Below, in pieces: positions 8,521 to 17,180 of a stretch of DNA of 64,000 bases. The notes under the pieces are model-generated. The model saw only the letters and a program-made list of their open reading frames with translations. It was not told the origin of the DNA and made no database searches. Position 1 is the first letter of the stretch. Each line of letters begins with the position of its first letter. The position numbers were made by a program, and so were the translations under genes. Origin of the DNA: Enhydrobacter aerosaccus (GTDB lineage: Bacteria > Pseudomonadota > Alphaproteobacteria > Reyranellales > Reyranellaceae); NCBI RefSeq assembly GCF_900167455.1, contig NZ_FUWJ01000010.1, positions 62,001-126,000 of the forward strand, given 5' to 3'.

Positions 8521-10323
8521 TTGGCGCGGGAACAACAGCGCAGGCTGGCGGCTATCCTGTTTGCCGACGCGGTCGGGTCTTCTCAGCTGATGGGCCGGGA
8601 CGAAAGCGGCACGGTTGCCCGCCTTCTCGACCACCTGAACCGCCGGCTGGCGCCGACCGTTGCCCGGCGCGGCGGTCGGGTCATCCGACTCAAGGGCGAT
8701 GGCGGCCTGATCGAATTCGTCAGCGCAGTCGACGCAGTTGCCGCCGCCATCGATTTCCAGCGGACGATGGCCGAGGTCAATCGCGACGAGCCGCAGGACA
8801 AGGCGATCGTGTTCAGGGTCGCCCTGCATCTTGGCGACGTCATCGTCGATGGCGACGACATCTACGGTGATGACGTGAATGTCGCGGCCCGGCTGGAATC
8901 CCAGGCGCCGCCGGGCGGCATCATCATTTCCCATACTTTGGGTGAGGCCATCGACGGGCGCATCAAGGCCACGCTGCACCCGATGGGCGAGCTCTCCCTC
9001 AAGAACATCGTGCGGCCGATCCGGGCTTTCCGTGTGGAATGGAAACCCGAGGACTGGCCGGTGTCCGCAGCCACGGCAACGCCGACGCCCGACGCCACCC
9101 CGGCTCCGCGGCCGTCGGCGTCGTCGCGCCTTTCCATCGTCGTCCTGCCCTTCGCCAATATCGGCGGCGATCCCGAGCACGAATACTTCGTCGATGGCGT
9201 GACCGAGAGCCTGACGACCGACCTGTCGCGCATGAGCGGGACCCTGGTGATCGCTCGCAACACCGCCTTCACCTACAAGGGCAAGTCGGTGGATGTGACC
9301 CACATTGGCCGGGAGCTGCAGGTGCGCTACGCCCTGCAAGGCTCGGTGCAGCGTGGCGGCAACCGCCTGCGCGTGAACGTGCAACTGGTCGATACCGCAA
9401 ACGGCAGCCATCTCTGGGCCGAACGCTTCGACAAGCCCATCGGCGATCTCCTCGACATGCAGGACGAGGTCGTGGCGCGCCTCGCGCGGCAGTTGGGAAC
9501 GCAATTGATTGGCGCCGAGGCGCGCCGCGCCGAGCGGGCGCCCAATCCCGATTCGGTGGACCTCTACTTCCAGGGCATGGCGTGGCTCAACAAGGGCAAC
9601 ACGCCGGACTATCTCACGGAGGCTCGTCGCTATTTCGAGCGGGCGTTGACGCTCGACCCCGGCAATATCGAGGCGCTGGTATGGAGCGCCTATGTCGATG
9701 TCTTCATGGCATCGCTTTATGCCGCCGAGGACCGGGAGGCGAGGCTGGCAGCGGGAGAAGCCGCGCTGGTCGAGGCCCTGACCCAGGCGCCCGAGCATGC
9801 CTGGGCGCACCTGTCGCTGGGACTTGCCCAGATCCAGACCCGCCGTGCGGCGCAGGGCATCGCCGAGTGCGAACGGGCGTTGGCGATCGACCGCAATCTG
9901 GCGCCCGCGCATGCCATGATCGGCCTGGCGAAGTTCCGCATCGGTCGCGGCGAGGAAACCGAAGCCCATGTCGAGGAAGCGCTGAGGCTCAGTCCGCGCG
10001 ATCCCTTCGTACCCGCGTGGCTGTCGATCGCGGGCGACGCCAAGCTCCTCCTCGGCAAGGATGAGGAGGCGGTTTCCCTGTTCGGCCGTGCCATCGCCCT
10101 CAACCGCAACAATCCCTATACGCACTTCCTGCTGGCCGCCGCGCTCGCCAATCTCGACCGGATCGCCGAGGCCAAGGCCGCGCTCCAGGCGGGACTGGCG
10201 CTCAATCCGAAATTTACGATGCGGCGGTATCTGGCAGGAGCCGCGAGCGATCATCCGACATTCCTCGCGCAGCGCGACCGCGTCGCCGACGGCTTGCGCA
10301 AGGCCGGCGCCCCCGAGGGCTGA
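8521..10323 (+). CDS. Class III adenylate/guanylate cyclase fused to TolB-like and TPR domains
   Basis: This is a 600-residue soluble protein. The class III nucleotide cyclase domain (about 5-180) has both metal-binding Asp (D16 in AAILFADAVGSS, D60 in LKGDGGLIEF) and the Asn/Arg pair (N120, R124 in GDDVNVAARLE). A Pro/Ala linker leads to a TolB/FlgO-like domain (about 205-340: SIVVLPFANIGGD, YALQGSVQRGGNRLRVNVQL, AERFDKP). The rest (345-595) is TPR repeats. The start is TTG 8521, chosen for the strong GGAGGGAG ribosome site at 8508-8514 and because the cyclase domain begins at once. This architecture is common in rhizobia and relatives; its signal and product (cAMP or cGMP) are not known. 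Confidence 0.87.
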   Translation: MAREQQRRLAAILFADAVGSSQLMGRDESGTVARLLDHLNRRLAPTVARRGGRVIRLKGDGGLIEFVSAVDAVAAAIDFQRTMAEVNRDEPQDKAIVFRVALHLGDVIVDGDDIYGDDVNVAARLESQAPPGGIIISHTLGEAIDGRIKATLHPMGELSLKNIVRPIRAFRVEWKPEDWPVSAATATPTPDATPAPRPSASSRLSIVVLPFANIGGDPEHEYFVDGVTESLTTDLSRMSGTLVIARNTAFTYKGKSVDVTHIGRELQVRYALQGSVQRGGNRLRVNVQLVDTANGSHLWAERFDKPIGDLLDMQDEVVARLARQLGTQLIGAEARRAERAPNPDSVDLYFQGMAWLNKGNTPDYLTEARRYFERALTLDPGNIEALVWSAYVDVFMASLYAAEDREARLAAGEAALVEALTQAPEHAWAHLSLGLAQIQTRRAAQGIAECERALAIDRNLAPAHAMIGLAKFRIGRGEETEAHVEEALRLSPRDPFVPAWLSIAGDAKLLLGKDEEAVSLFGRAIALNRNNPYTHFLLAAALANLDRIAEAKAALQAGLALNPKFTMRRYLAGAASDHPTFLAQRDRVADGLRKAGAPEG

Positions 10324-10341
10324 GCCGCTACCAGTTCGGAC

Positions 10342-13290
10342 TCAAAGCATCTTAAGGTATTCGATCAGCGCCGCACGGTCGTCGGGGGTAAGCTTGGGGC
10401 CGATACGGCCGGGACGTTCCGGACCGTCGTCGAACTCGTGGCCGGTATTGTGGTTGCCGGGTTTCGATGTATCGAATTCGAAGCCGCCCGCCAGCTCCCC
10501 GTACTGGTAGCCGAGGCGCTTGGGGTCATAATCGCGGTGGCCGAGCCAGAACGTCTTCGGCCGTTCGCGAGCCGGCGACAGCAAGGACTCGATGGTCGGA
10601 ACCGAACCGTTGTGCAGATAGGGCGGCGAGGCCCACACCCCGTCGAGCGGCCGCGCTTTGTAGACAAGCTTCTCCTGAAGACCGTTGTCGCGGTAGCCAT
10701 TCATCTCGTGACGCCGCTCGGTCGGAACGGGCGGCTTCTGCGTCTCGTACCAGCGGTTGACGGTTTTCTCGACGAGCTGGCCGAGCACGGCGCCGAAATT
10801 ATCGCCCGACAGTCCCAGTTCGGGCGGAACGACAACCTTGCGGTCGATCATCCCCTGCGCCTGGGCCGGATCGGTACCGATCTCGGAAATCGGGATCAGG
10901 TTGACCCTGAGATAGCGTTCGCCGAACGCGTTCGGTGCCTGCCAGTTGTCCGACTTCCAGAATGCCTCGGTGCGGGTCGCGGGAAGATGACAATGCGCAC
11001 AGAGGTCGTGGTAGAGGCGTGCGCCGCGCTCGGCGAGGCCGGTATCGATCGGACCGAAAACATCGGTCGGCCATTGGGGCGCAACCAGACCGGTGAAACC
11101 GGTCGCCGCTGTCGGCTGATTGCCCGCCAGCATCTTTTCCATTTCGTACAGGACACCGACCTGCACGCCGGACGTGAACAGCGGTGCCGTCAGCGCGGTC
11201 GTACTCGAAGGCGCCCCCGCCAGCACGATCGGCGCGCCCGTCCCCAGCGCCTCGCCGGCATTGCGCACCATCGGCTGTCCGATCGATCCGTTGTACTGGG
11301 CCCATTCGAACCAGTGGACATCCCAGATGCGGGGATAGTGTACGGGTGCGGCGCTGCTTGCGTAGTTCTCGAACTTGCCGAGATCGATCGCGAACAGCTG
11401 GTTGCCGATCCGGTTCAAGGCATCGAGCCGTCCGAATCCCTCGACGACACTCTTGCCCGATACCCGATCGTCGAGTTCGTGCAGCAGCTTGACGCGCTCG
11501 ACCACATCGTCGAGCTGCTCGGACAGCGCGGCGCGCGACTGTTCGTTGGAGTCTGGCCCGAGCAGCCGCAGCGCGAAGCGGTTGAAGCGCAAGCGATCGT
11601 ACTTGGTGAAGACGAGGGACAGGGCAATTGCCGTGTTCAGCTTGACGACATCCGTCATCGCCGAACCGCCGTCGATCAGCACTTCCGTGGTGCCATAGGT
11701 CAGACGCCCCGTGTGGCACGCTGCGCAGGTAAGCCCGATACCGCTCATGGTCCGGCCGGTCGCCGGATTCCGCCATGGCCTGCCATCCGCCAGAACCATC
11801 GGATCGGTCGTCCGGTCGGTGCACGCGAAGCCCACCGGCAATCGATGCCGTCGTGACGGCGAGGCGGGGCCGCTGTCGTAGGTCTTTGCCTCCTCGGGCT
11901 CGCGGCAACTCCGCCAGTCGTAGGCGCCGCTTTCGGTGGTCGAGGGAATGAAGCCGAATCGGTCGAGATAGTGCGGGTCAGCGAGCAGCCCGGCCGCTCC
12001 CAACGACAGTGTCGGTTGCTCGAGGGCGATGAACCATTCGTAAGGCACGTTGATCAGGGGTGGGAATTGGCCGCCCTGGCTGGCGTGGTGGTACCACTCC
12101 CGCGCGCCTGCGCCCCAATTCTGCTCCAGCCACACCTGCCGCTCGACCGCCGGGTAGTCCGGCAGCGGGATGCGGGTCTTCCACCACACCATGCCCACGA
12201 GACCGATCAGGACAAACGCCGCCGCGGCGGCCCCCAAGCCCAGAACGCGGCGGGTGCGGCCGGTCGATTTTGGCGGAAAGGGACTCGTGGGCTCCCGCGG
12301 CGGCGTCAGCCGGAAGAGATGGCGCACGCGCGAACTCAGGGCATAGACGGTCCGCCGGATCTCGTTGATCTGTCCGACCGGTCGGTGGTCCGGCAGCGCG
12401 TGCCACGGCGTGTAGGAGAGCAATTCGCCGAAGCGATCCTGCTCGGGGCGATTGAAGTCCTGCGGCGGGATGGTGATGGTGGCGACGCGCTGGACCGGTG
12501 TCGTCCACTCCTCTGTCGGATTGTCGATGATCTCGGGCGTCGCGTGTTCGAGACGCTGGACGCAGAAATCGAACGTCGCCGGCCGGCCGGCCAGGACGAG
12601 CTGGTTGATCATCGCCTGACGCAGGTAGTGCGAGCCGCGCGCCTCCGGCGCGATCGGCGCGGCCATGTTGTCGGGATGGGGAACGACGCTGTAACGGCAG
12701 ATCGTGTCGCTGTCCTGCCCGAAGCGGTACGGGACCTGGCTCCAGTAGCGCAGGGCGAGTGGACTGTCGGCGAGTCGATCGTGGTAGGCATCGACGACCG
12801 CAATGTCCTGCGGATGGTGCCGCTTCAGCCAGGCGAGCCAGTGTTGCGGATGCTGTCCAGGAGGCAGGCGCGCCAGCTCGCCAACCAGCCGGGCATAGGA
12901 ATCCGTATCGCGCACGAAGAAGACCGGGAAATCGATCATGATGAAGTCGTGTGTCTCGGCGTCCGGCGGATCGTCGAGAAGTTTGCGGCCCGGCACCCCC
13001 AGCAGCTTGATCGCCATGCCCTGTGCACCGCGATCGCGATCGGTACGCTGCGGCCCGTTCGAAAAGCGGATGAGCGCATCGTACGTGCCGGAGCGGGCGA
13101 ACAATCCCACCTTGTAGGCTTCAGGTATGTCGTCGAGGATTTCGAACTTTGCCCGTACACATCCATGCGGCTTGGGATGCTGGCCGCGCCGATGCAGTCC
13201 GGTGCGCAAAGCCATCGCCAGGACGGTGACAAGTTCGATTTTCCGAACGCGGCTGCGACGGCTTGACGAATATATCTCAGGCATCTGCAC
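10342..13290 (-). CDS. Catalase-like domain fused via a membrane helix to a RoxA-like di-haem cytochrome c
   Basis: This 982-residue protein has three parts. Residues 1-330 resemble mini-catalase/allene-oxide-synthase-like haem proteins (HPKPHGCVRAKFE with candidate distal His42, ALIRFSNG, SQVPYRFG, and LLSYTPWHALPDHRPVG with candidate proximal Tyr293). A single membrane helix (about 349-370) follows basic KSTGRTRR. Residues 385-982 resemble the di-haem cytochrome c/RoxA-like family (WYHHASQG, PYEWFIALEQP) with two CxxCH sites, CAACH 522-526 and CAHCH 764-768, and a C-terminal GVWASPPYLHNGSVPT. With no signal peptide and positive charges before the helix, the catalase-like part should be cytoplasmic and the cytochrome periplasmic. 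Its substrate is unknown; peroxide, lipid hydroperoxide or oxygenase chemistry are guesses. Its end lies 18 bases from the convergent cyclase gene. Confidence 0.85.
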   Translation of the reverse strand: MQMPEIYSSSRRSRVRKIELVTVLAMALRTGLHRRGQHPKPHGCVRAKFEILDDIPEAYKVGLFARSGTYDALIRFSNGPQRTDRDRGAQGMAIKLLGVPGRKLLDDPPDAETHDFIMIDFPVFFVRDTDSYARLVGELARLPPGQHPQHWLAWLKRHHPQDIAVVDAYHDRLADSPLALRYWSQVPYRFGQDSDTICRYSVVPHPDNMAAPIAPEARGSHYLRQAMINQLVLAGRPATFDFCVQRLEHATPEIIDNPTEEWTTPVQRVATITIPPQDFNRPEQDRFGELLSYTPWHALPDHRPVGQINEIRRTVYALSSRVRHLFRLTPPREPTSPFPPKSTGRTRRVLGLGAAAAAFVLIGLVGMVWWKTRIPLPDYPAVERQVWLEQNWGAGAREWYHHASQGGQFPPLINVPYEWFIALEQPTLSLGAAGLLADPHYLDRFGFIPSTTESGAYDWRSCREPEEAKTYDSGPASPSRRHRLPVGFACTDRTTDPMVLADGRPWRNPATGRTMSGIGLTCAACHTGRLTYGTTEVLIDGGSAMTDVVKLNTAIALSLVFTKYDRLRFNRFALRLLGPDSNEQSRAALSEQLDDVVERVKLLHELDDRVSGKSVVEGFGRLDALNRIGNQLFAIDLGKFENYASSAAPVHYPRIWDVHWFEWAQYNGSIGQPMVRNAGEALGTGAPIVLAGAPSSTTALTAPLFTSGVQVGVLYEMEKMLAGNQPTAATGFTGLVAPQWPTDVFGPIDTGLAERGARLYHDLCAHCHLPATRTEAFWKSDNWQAPNAFGERYLRVNLIPISEIGTDPAQAQGMIDRKVVVPPELGLSGDNFGAVLGQLVEKTVNRWYETQKPPVPTERRHEMNGYRDNGLQEKLVYKARPLDGVWASPPYLHNGSVPTIESLLSPARERPKTFWLGHRDYDPKRLGYQYGELAGGFEFDTSKPGNHNTGHEFDDGPERPGRIGPKLTPDDRAALIEYLKML

Positions 13291-13512
13291 TCCAGTTGCC
13301 CGGCAAGCCCTGTTTAGGTTTCCGCCCTGGCTCGATCAAACATAAGCATGCAGGCAGCGTGCATGTCTCGCGTAATTTCAAGATGACGTGACAAGGCCTT
13401 TCTTGGGGCGACCCCGGCTTGTGACCGCGACTCCGTCACGACCATAATGGTCACGACGGGTTCTGTTCCGCCCAGGTGCGGCAGCAGCAATGATGAAAGT
13501 CGGGGATGGGAA

Positions 13513-14610
13513 ATGGGGGACTGGCCGCGCAGTTCAGCAGCGGTAACCGTGGAATGGCTCGACGCGGTGATGCACCGCAACGAGGTGCTGTCCGAGGCAA
13601 GGGTCACGAGCGTCACCGCCTCTACCCTCGGCATGGGTGTCGGTGTCATGGCCGAGGTGTCGCGGCTTACGATCGCCTATGACAAGCCCGAGGACGGCGC
13701 ACCGGGCACCATCATCAGCAAGTTTCCGACCACCGATCCGGCCAACCTCGGCATCGCCCGCTCGCTCTATTTCTATCCGCGCGAGGTCGCGTTCTACACC
13801 AAGCTTGCCCAGTACTCGCCTGTCCGCACACCGCGGCTGTTCCACGCAGAGCTCGACATGGCCGACCATAGCTTCGTGCTGCTGCTGGAGGACATACGCA
13901 ACGCCGTCCTGGGCGATCAGGTGGCCGGCCTGACGCCAGCCCAGGCCGACGCAGCGGTCACCGCGATCGGTCGCCTGCATGGCGCCTGGTGGGGCAAGGT
14001 CGATTCCGGCGACATGGATACGCTGTTCGATTTTTCCAATCCGCATTACGGCGCCGCCGTGCAGTCGGCCTATCAGGACTTTCTCGCTCCGGCATTCGAT
14101 AATTTTCCCGACTGCTACAGTTCCTATACCCGGCAGACGGCAGAGCAGCTCGGGGCCGTGGCGGCCCGCGTGATCCTGGAGCAATCCTCGGGCGCGCGCA
14201 GCTTCCTGCATGGCGATTACCGTGCCGACAATCTGCTGTTCGGCCCGGCCTTCGGGGCCGATGGGATTGCCGCCATCGACTGGCAGGTCTCTGGTCGCGG
14301 CGGCCCGCTCTATGACGTTGCCTACCTGCTCTGCAACAGCCTGCCGACCTCGGACCGCCACCAGTCCGAAAAGGCTCTGCTGCGCCGCTACCACAGCACG
14401 CTGACGCAGATGGGTGTGACCGGCTTCTCCTTCGACGACTGCTGGGACGCCTATCGTCTCGCCGTCCTGTGCGGGCTGTTCGTCGCCATCTTCGGCACCG
14501 GCGGCATGGACCTCGGCAACCAGCGCGGGCGCGAGATGGCCCACGTCATGGCACGCCGGATCGACGCGGCAGTGAGCGAACTGAAAGTCGGCGACCTGCT
14601 GCCGGGCTGA
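13513..14610 (+). CDS. Aminoglycoside phosphotransferase/ecdysteroid-kinase-like protein
   Basis: This 365-residue protein has the protein-kinase-like fold of the APH and EcKinase/DUF1679 group. The catalytic loop FLHGDYRADNLLF (Brenner motif with HGD and N) and the metal-binding AIDWQVSGRGGPLYDVAYLL are intact. An N-lobe with STLGMGVGVMAEVSRL takes the place of the glycine loop. The family phosphorylates small hydroxylated molecules; in actinobacteria and alphaproteobacteria such genes often sit in lipid or steroid pathways, but no such neighbours are seen here. The start is ATG 13513, preceded by a GGGATGGG ribosome-like site; an upstream GTG at 13447 is less likely. Confidence 0.82.
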   Translation: MGDWPRSSAAVTVEWLDAVMHRNEVLSEARVTSVTASTLGMGVGVMAEVSRLTIAYDKPEDGAPGTIISKFPTTDPANLGIARSLYFYPREVAFYTKLAQYSPVRTPRLFHAELDMADHSFVLLLEDIRNAVLGDQVAGLTPAQADAAVTAIGRLHGAWWGKVDSGDMDTLFDFSNPHYGAAVQSAYQDFLAPAFDNFPDCYSSYTRQTAEQLGAVAARVILEQSSGARSFLHGDYRADNLLFGPAFGADGIAAIDWQVSGRGGPLYDVAYLLCNSLPTSDRHQSEKALLRRYHSTLTQMGVTGFSFDDCWDAYRLAVLCGLFVAIFGTGGMDLGNQRGREMAHVMARRIDAAVSELKVGDLLPG

Positions 14611-14742
14611 CTCTCGGCCGCCGCGCCATCAAAGATCTTCGGCGAAGCAGTGGCCGAGCCCTCCCGGCCGTGTCATGACTCGCGCTCGCCACCGGGAGAA
14701 GTGGCGGCAACCACGCAACGACGTGGATCAGGGAGGAAGACG

Positions 14743-15726
14743 GTGGGCTGCAAGCTCCGATCCATGGTGCTGGCCTGGGCTGTCGCGGCGCTCGCGCAAA
14801 CGCCCGCTGCCGCGCCGGCGCAGGCACAATCCTGGCCGAGCAATCCGGTGAAGATCGTCGTGCCTTTCGGCCCCGGCGGTCCGGCCGATGTCTATGCGCG
14901 TATCCTGGCTCAAGGCCTGACCGAATCGCTGGGCCAGCAATTCATCGTCGACGACAAGCCCGGCGCGGGCGGGATCATCGGCACGGACATGGTCGCGAAG
15001 GCGGCGCCCGACGGATACACGCTGCTGATGATGTCCAACACGCAGACCACCAACGAAACCTTGTTCGCGCGCAAGCCGTACGTGCTGATGCGCGACCTTG
15101 CGGCGGTGGCGCCGGTGAATTCGTCGGACCTGGTGATGGTGGTGCACCCGTCGGTGAAGGCAAGGACGCTTCAGGAATTCATCGCGCTCGCCAAAGCCAA
15201 CCCGGGCATGCTCACCTATGCCTCGTCCGGGCCGGGCACGCCCTATCACATGGCCGGCGAGCTGTTCAAAGCCATGAGCGGCACCGACATCCTGCATGTG
15301 CCGCACAAGAATAGCGGCGAGGCGCGCACCGACGTCATGGGCGGCCACGTGCAGATGATGTTCGACGCGGTGACGGCCATGAAGGGCACGATCGAGGCGG
15401 GCGAAGTCCGAGCGCTGGCGACGACCGGGCTGACGCGCTCGACGGTGTTGCCCGATGTGCCGACGCTGAATGAAGCCGGCGTCCCGGGCTACGAAGCCAC
15501 CATCTGGCTGGGCGTCATGGCACCGATCGGCACGCCGAAGGATATCGTCGAACGGCTGAACGCCGAGATCGGCAAGATCGTTGCCAACCCGCAAACCCGC
15601 AAGGCCTGGGCCGAGCAGGGCGCCGTGCCGATGATCATGACCCCCGCCGCGTTCGACGCCTTCCTGCGGCGCGATATCGAGAAATGGGCCAAGGTGGTCG
15701 AACTGTCGGGAGCCAGGATCCAATGA
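14743..15726 (+). CDS. Tripartite tricarboxylate transporter-type substrate-binding protein (Bug/TctC family)
   Basis: This 327-residue periplasmic binding protein has an N-terminal signal peptide (MVLAWAVAALAQTPAAAPAQAQ) and then the Bug family opening WPSNPVKIVVPFGPGGPADVYAR. The conserved PGAGGIIGTDMVAKAAPDGYTLLM and the later GVPGYEATIWLGVMAP are also present. Such proteins bind carboxylates or aromatic acids and often have no dedicated TctAB membrane partner; none is encoded here. I chose GTG 14743 because GGGAGGAAG lies just upstream and the signal peptide follows at once. Its stop overlaps the next gene by ATGA, so the two proteins are translationally coupled. Confidence 0.9.
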   Translation: MGCKLRSMVLAWAVAALAQTPAAAPAQAQSWPSNPVKIVVPFGPGGPADVYARILAQGLTESLGQQFIVDDKPGAGGIIGTDMVAKAAPDGYTLLMMSNTQTTNETLFARKPYVLMRDLAAVAPVNSSDLVMVVHPSVKARTLQEFIALAKANPGMLTYASSGPGTPYHMAGELFKAMSGTDILHVPHKNSGEARTDVMGGHVQMMFDAVTAMKGTIEAGEVRALATTGLTRSTVLPDVPTLNEAGVPGYEATIWLGVMAPIGTPKDIVERLNAEIGKIVANPQTRKAWAEQGAVPMIMTPAAFDAFLRRDIEKWAKVVELSGARIQ

Positions 15727-16421
15727 CGAAAAGAGTGCGTCTCCTGAGCGGCGGCGCCGCGCAGGGACTGGTCGAGGCGCTGCGGCCCGCCTTCGAGGTC
15801 GAAAGCCGTTGCGGGATCGACGGTACTTTCAGCGCCGTCGGCGCCATGCGCGACAAGCTTGTCGGTGGCGAGCCGGCCGATCTCGTGATCCTGAGCCGCG
15901 CGCTGATCGAGACGCTGGCACGCGACGGTTATGTCGATGGCGCCTCGGCCCGCGACCTTGGATCGGTCGCCACCGCCATCGCCATCCGGCGCGGCGACCC
16001 CAGACCGGCGCTCGGCAACCGCGAGGCCCTGCGGGAAGCCCTGCTCGCCGCCGATGAGATCCACTTTCCCGATCCCGGCCGGGCCACCGCCGGCATTCAT
16101 TTCGCGAATGTGCTGAAGGAGCTCGGCATTGCCGACCAGGTAGCGGCCATCTCGCGCCCGGCACCCAATGGCGCCACGGCCATGCTGGCCCTGGCCGAGT
16201 CGACGGCACTCCATCCGGTGGGTTGCACCCAGGCAACCGAGATCCTGGCAACGCCTGGCATCGTCCTCGCCGCCGCCCTGCCGCCGGGCTGCGAGCTTGT
16301 GACCACCTACACGGCCGCCGTCACGACCAGCGCCGGCGCTCCAGGCGAAGCGATGGCGCTGATTGCCCGGCTGGCCTCCCCTGCTGCCGCCGACACCCGT
16401 CATCGGCTCGGCTTCACCTGA
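15723..16421 (+). CDS. ModA-like substrate-binding domain protein without signal peptide
   Basis: This 232-residue protein resembles the molybdate-binding (ModA) type of solute-binding fold (LLSGGAAQGLVEALRPAFE, GEPADLVILSRALIETLA, FPDPGRATAGIHFANVLKELG, a late ATPGIVLAAALP). It begins directly at the first beta strand with no signal peptide, so it is expected in the cytoplasm. Related cytosolic proteins are common in alphaproteobacteria and have no assigned role. ATG 15723 overlaps the stop of the Bug protein gene (ATGA). The pairing suggests a sensor or enzyme acting on the same ligand, but that is inference. Confidence 0.75.
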   Translation: MTKRVRLLSGGAAQGLVEALRPAFEVESRCGIDGTFSAVGAMRDKLVGGEPADLVILSRALIETLARDGYVDGASARDLGSVATAIAIRRGDPRPALGNREALREALLAADEIHFPDPGRATAGIHFANVLKELGIADQVAAISRPAPNGATAMLALAESTALHPVGCTQATEILATPGIVLAAALPPGCELVTTYTAAVTTSAGAPGEAMALIARLASPAAADTRHRLGFT

Positions 16422-16424
16422 AGG

Positions 16425-16524
16425 GCTGGGACAGGCGGGACAGCTGGGGACAGCTGGGGACAGACGGGACGGCGGGACAGAACCCTGAAAGTCCTTGTGG
16501 CACCGCTATCGGTCCTGTCCCAGC
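16425..16524. repeat. GGGACAG-rich repeat cluster with flanking inverted arms
   Basis: Between two convergent genes, about six degenerate GGGACAG/GGGGACAG units follow each other in 16428-16480. The first (GCTGGGACAG, 16425-16434) is matched by a perfect inverted copy, CTGTCCCAGC, at 16515-16524. The arrangement could fold into a long hairpin and act as a terminator, or be a REP-like element. The units are too short and irregular for CRISPR. Confidence 0.6.
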
Positions 16525-16539
16525 GTGCGGGGACACCCG

Positions 16540-17112
16540 CTAGAACAATCCCATGTCGACGCCGATCAGGCTCAGAACGCCGAGAAGGGCGAAGGCGGCC
16601 GCCGCGATGGTGCGGACGAGCTGGAGCGGGATCTTGCGCGACAGCACATCGCCGAACAGCACCGCCGGCACGTTGGCCAGCAGCATGCCCGTCGTCGTGC
16701 CGGCAGTGACGACGGCGACGTCATGAAAGCGCGCGGCGAGACCGACTGTGGCGATCTGCGTCTTGTCGCCCATCTCGACCAGGAAGAAGGCAACCGTGGT
16801 GGCAAGAAAGGCACCGGCGCGGCTGGCGGCCTTGGGCCCCTCGTCGGCCTTGTCCGGGATCAGGCACCACACGGCCATGGCCAGGAACAGCACGGCCAGG
16901 ATCCACCGCATGCTCTGCGGCCCGATCCACGCCGCCACCTCGGCGCCGATGCTGGCCGCCAGCGCATGATTGGCCAGCGTGGCGACGAGAATGCCGAGGA
17001 TGATGGGGACGGGCTGGCGATAGCGGCTGGCGAGGATCATGGCGAGCAGCTGGGTCTTGTCGCCGATCTCGGCCACGGCCACGAGGCCCGCCGAAATGAA
17101 GAAGGTTTCCAT
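16540..17112 (-). CDS. TMEM165/GDT1 (UPF0016) family cation transporter, probable Mn2+ exporter
   Basis: This 190-residue protein has six membrane helices in two repeats, each carrying the family's cation-binding ExGDKT motif: AEIGDKTQLLA near residue 15 and VEMGDKTQIAT near residue 118. Bacterial members (MneA, MneP-like roles) export manganese, and eukaryotic homologues exchange Ca2+/Mn2+ for protons. I chose ATG at 17110-17112 (METFF) because any longer frame would start inside the riboswitch. A yybP-ykoY aptamer lies 69 bases upstream, which strongly supports Mn2+-dependent induction. Confidence 0.92.
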   Translation of the reverse strand: METFFISAGLVAVAEIGDKTQLLAMILASRYRQPVPIILGILVATLANHALAASIGAEVAAWIGPQSMRWILAVLFLAMAVWCLIPDKADEGPKAASRAGAFLATTVAFFLVEMGDKTQIATVGLAARFHDVAVVTAGTTTGMLLANVPAVLFGDVLSRKIPLQLVRTIAAAAFALLGVLSLIGVDMGLF

Positions 17113-17123
17113 CGGATCATCGA

Positions 17124-17172
17124 GCGGGATCGAGCGCGTAACCTGTTGGCTGCCGGCGCCGCCCGATCCCGC
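17124..17172 (-). promoter_or_regulatory. Probable riboswitch expression platform (hairpin before GDT1 start)
   Basis: On the transcript, GCGGGATCG (rc of 17164-17172) can pair perfectly with CGATCCCGC (rc of 17124-17132). The second arm ends 11 bases before the start codon of the GDT1 gene. Such a hairpin between aptamer and start could control ribosome access. There is no U tract, so translational control is more likely than termination. Confidence 0.55.
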
Positions 17173-17180
17173 GGGTGAAA

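Noticed and set aside
16425..16524. CRISPR array
   Set aside because: Repeat units are 7-10 bases, adjacent and irregular, with no spacers and no cas genes.
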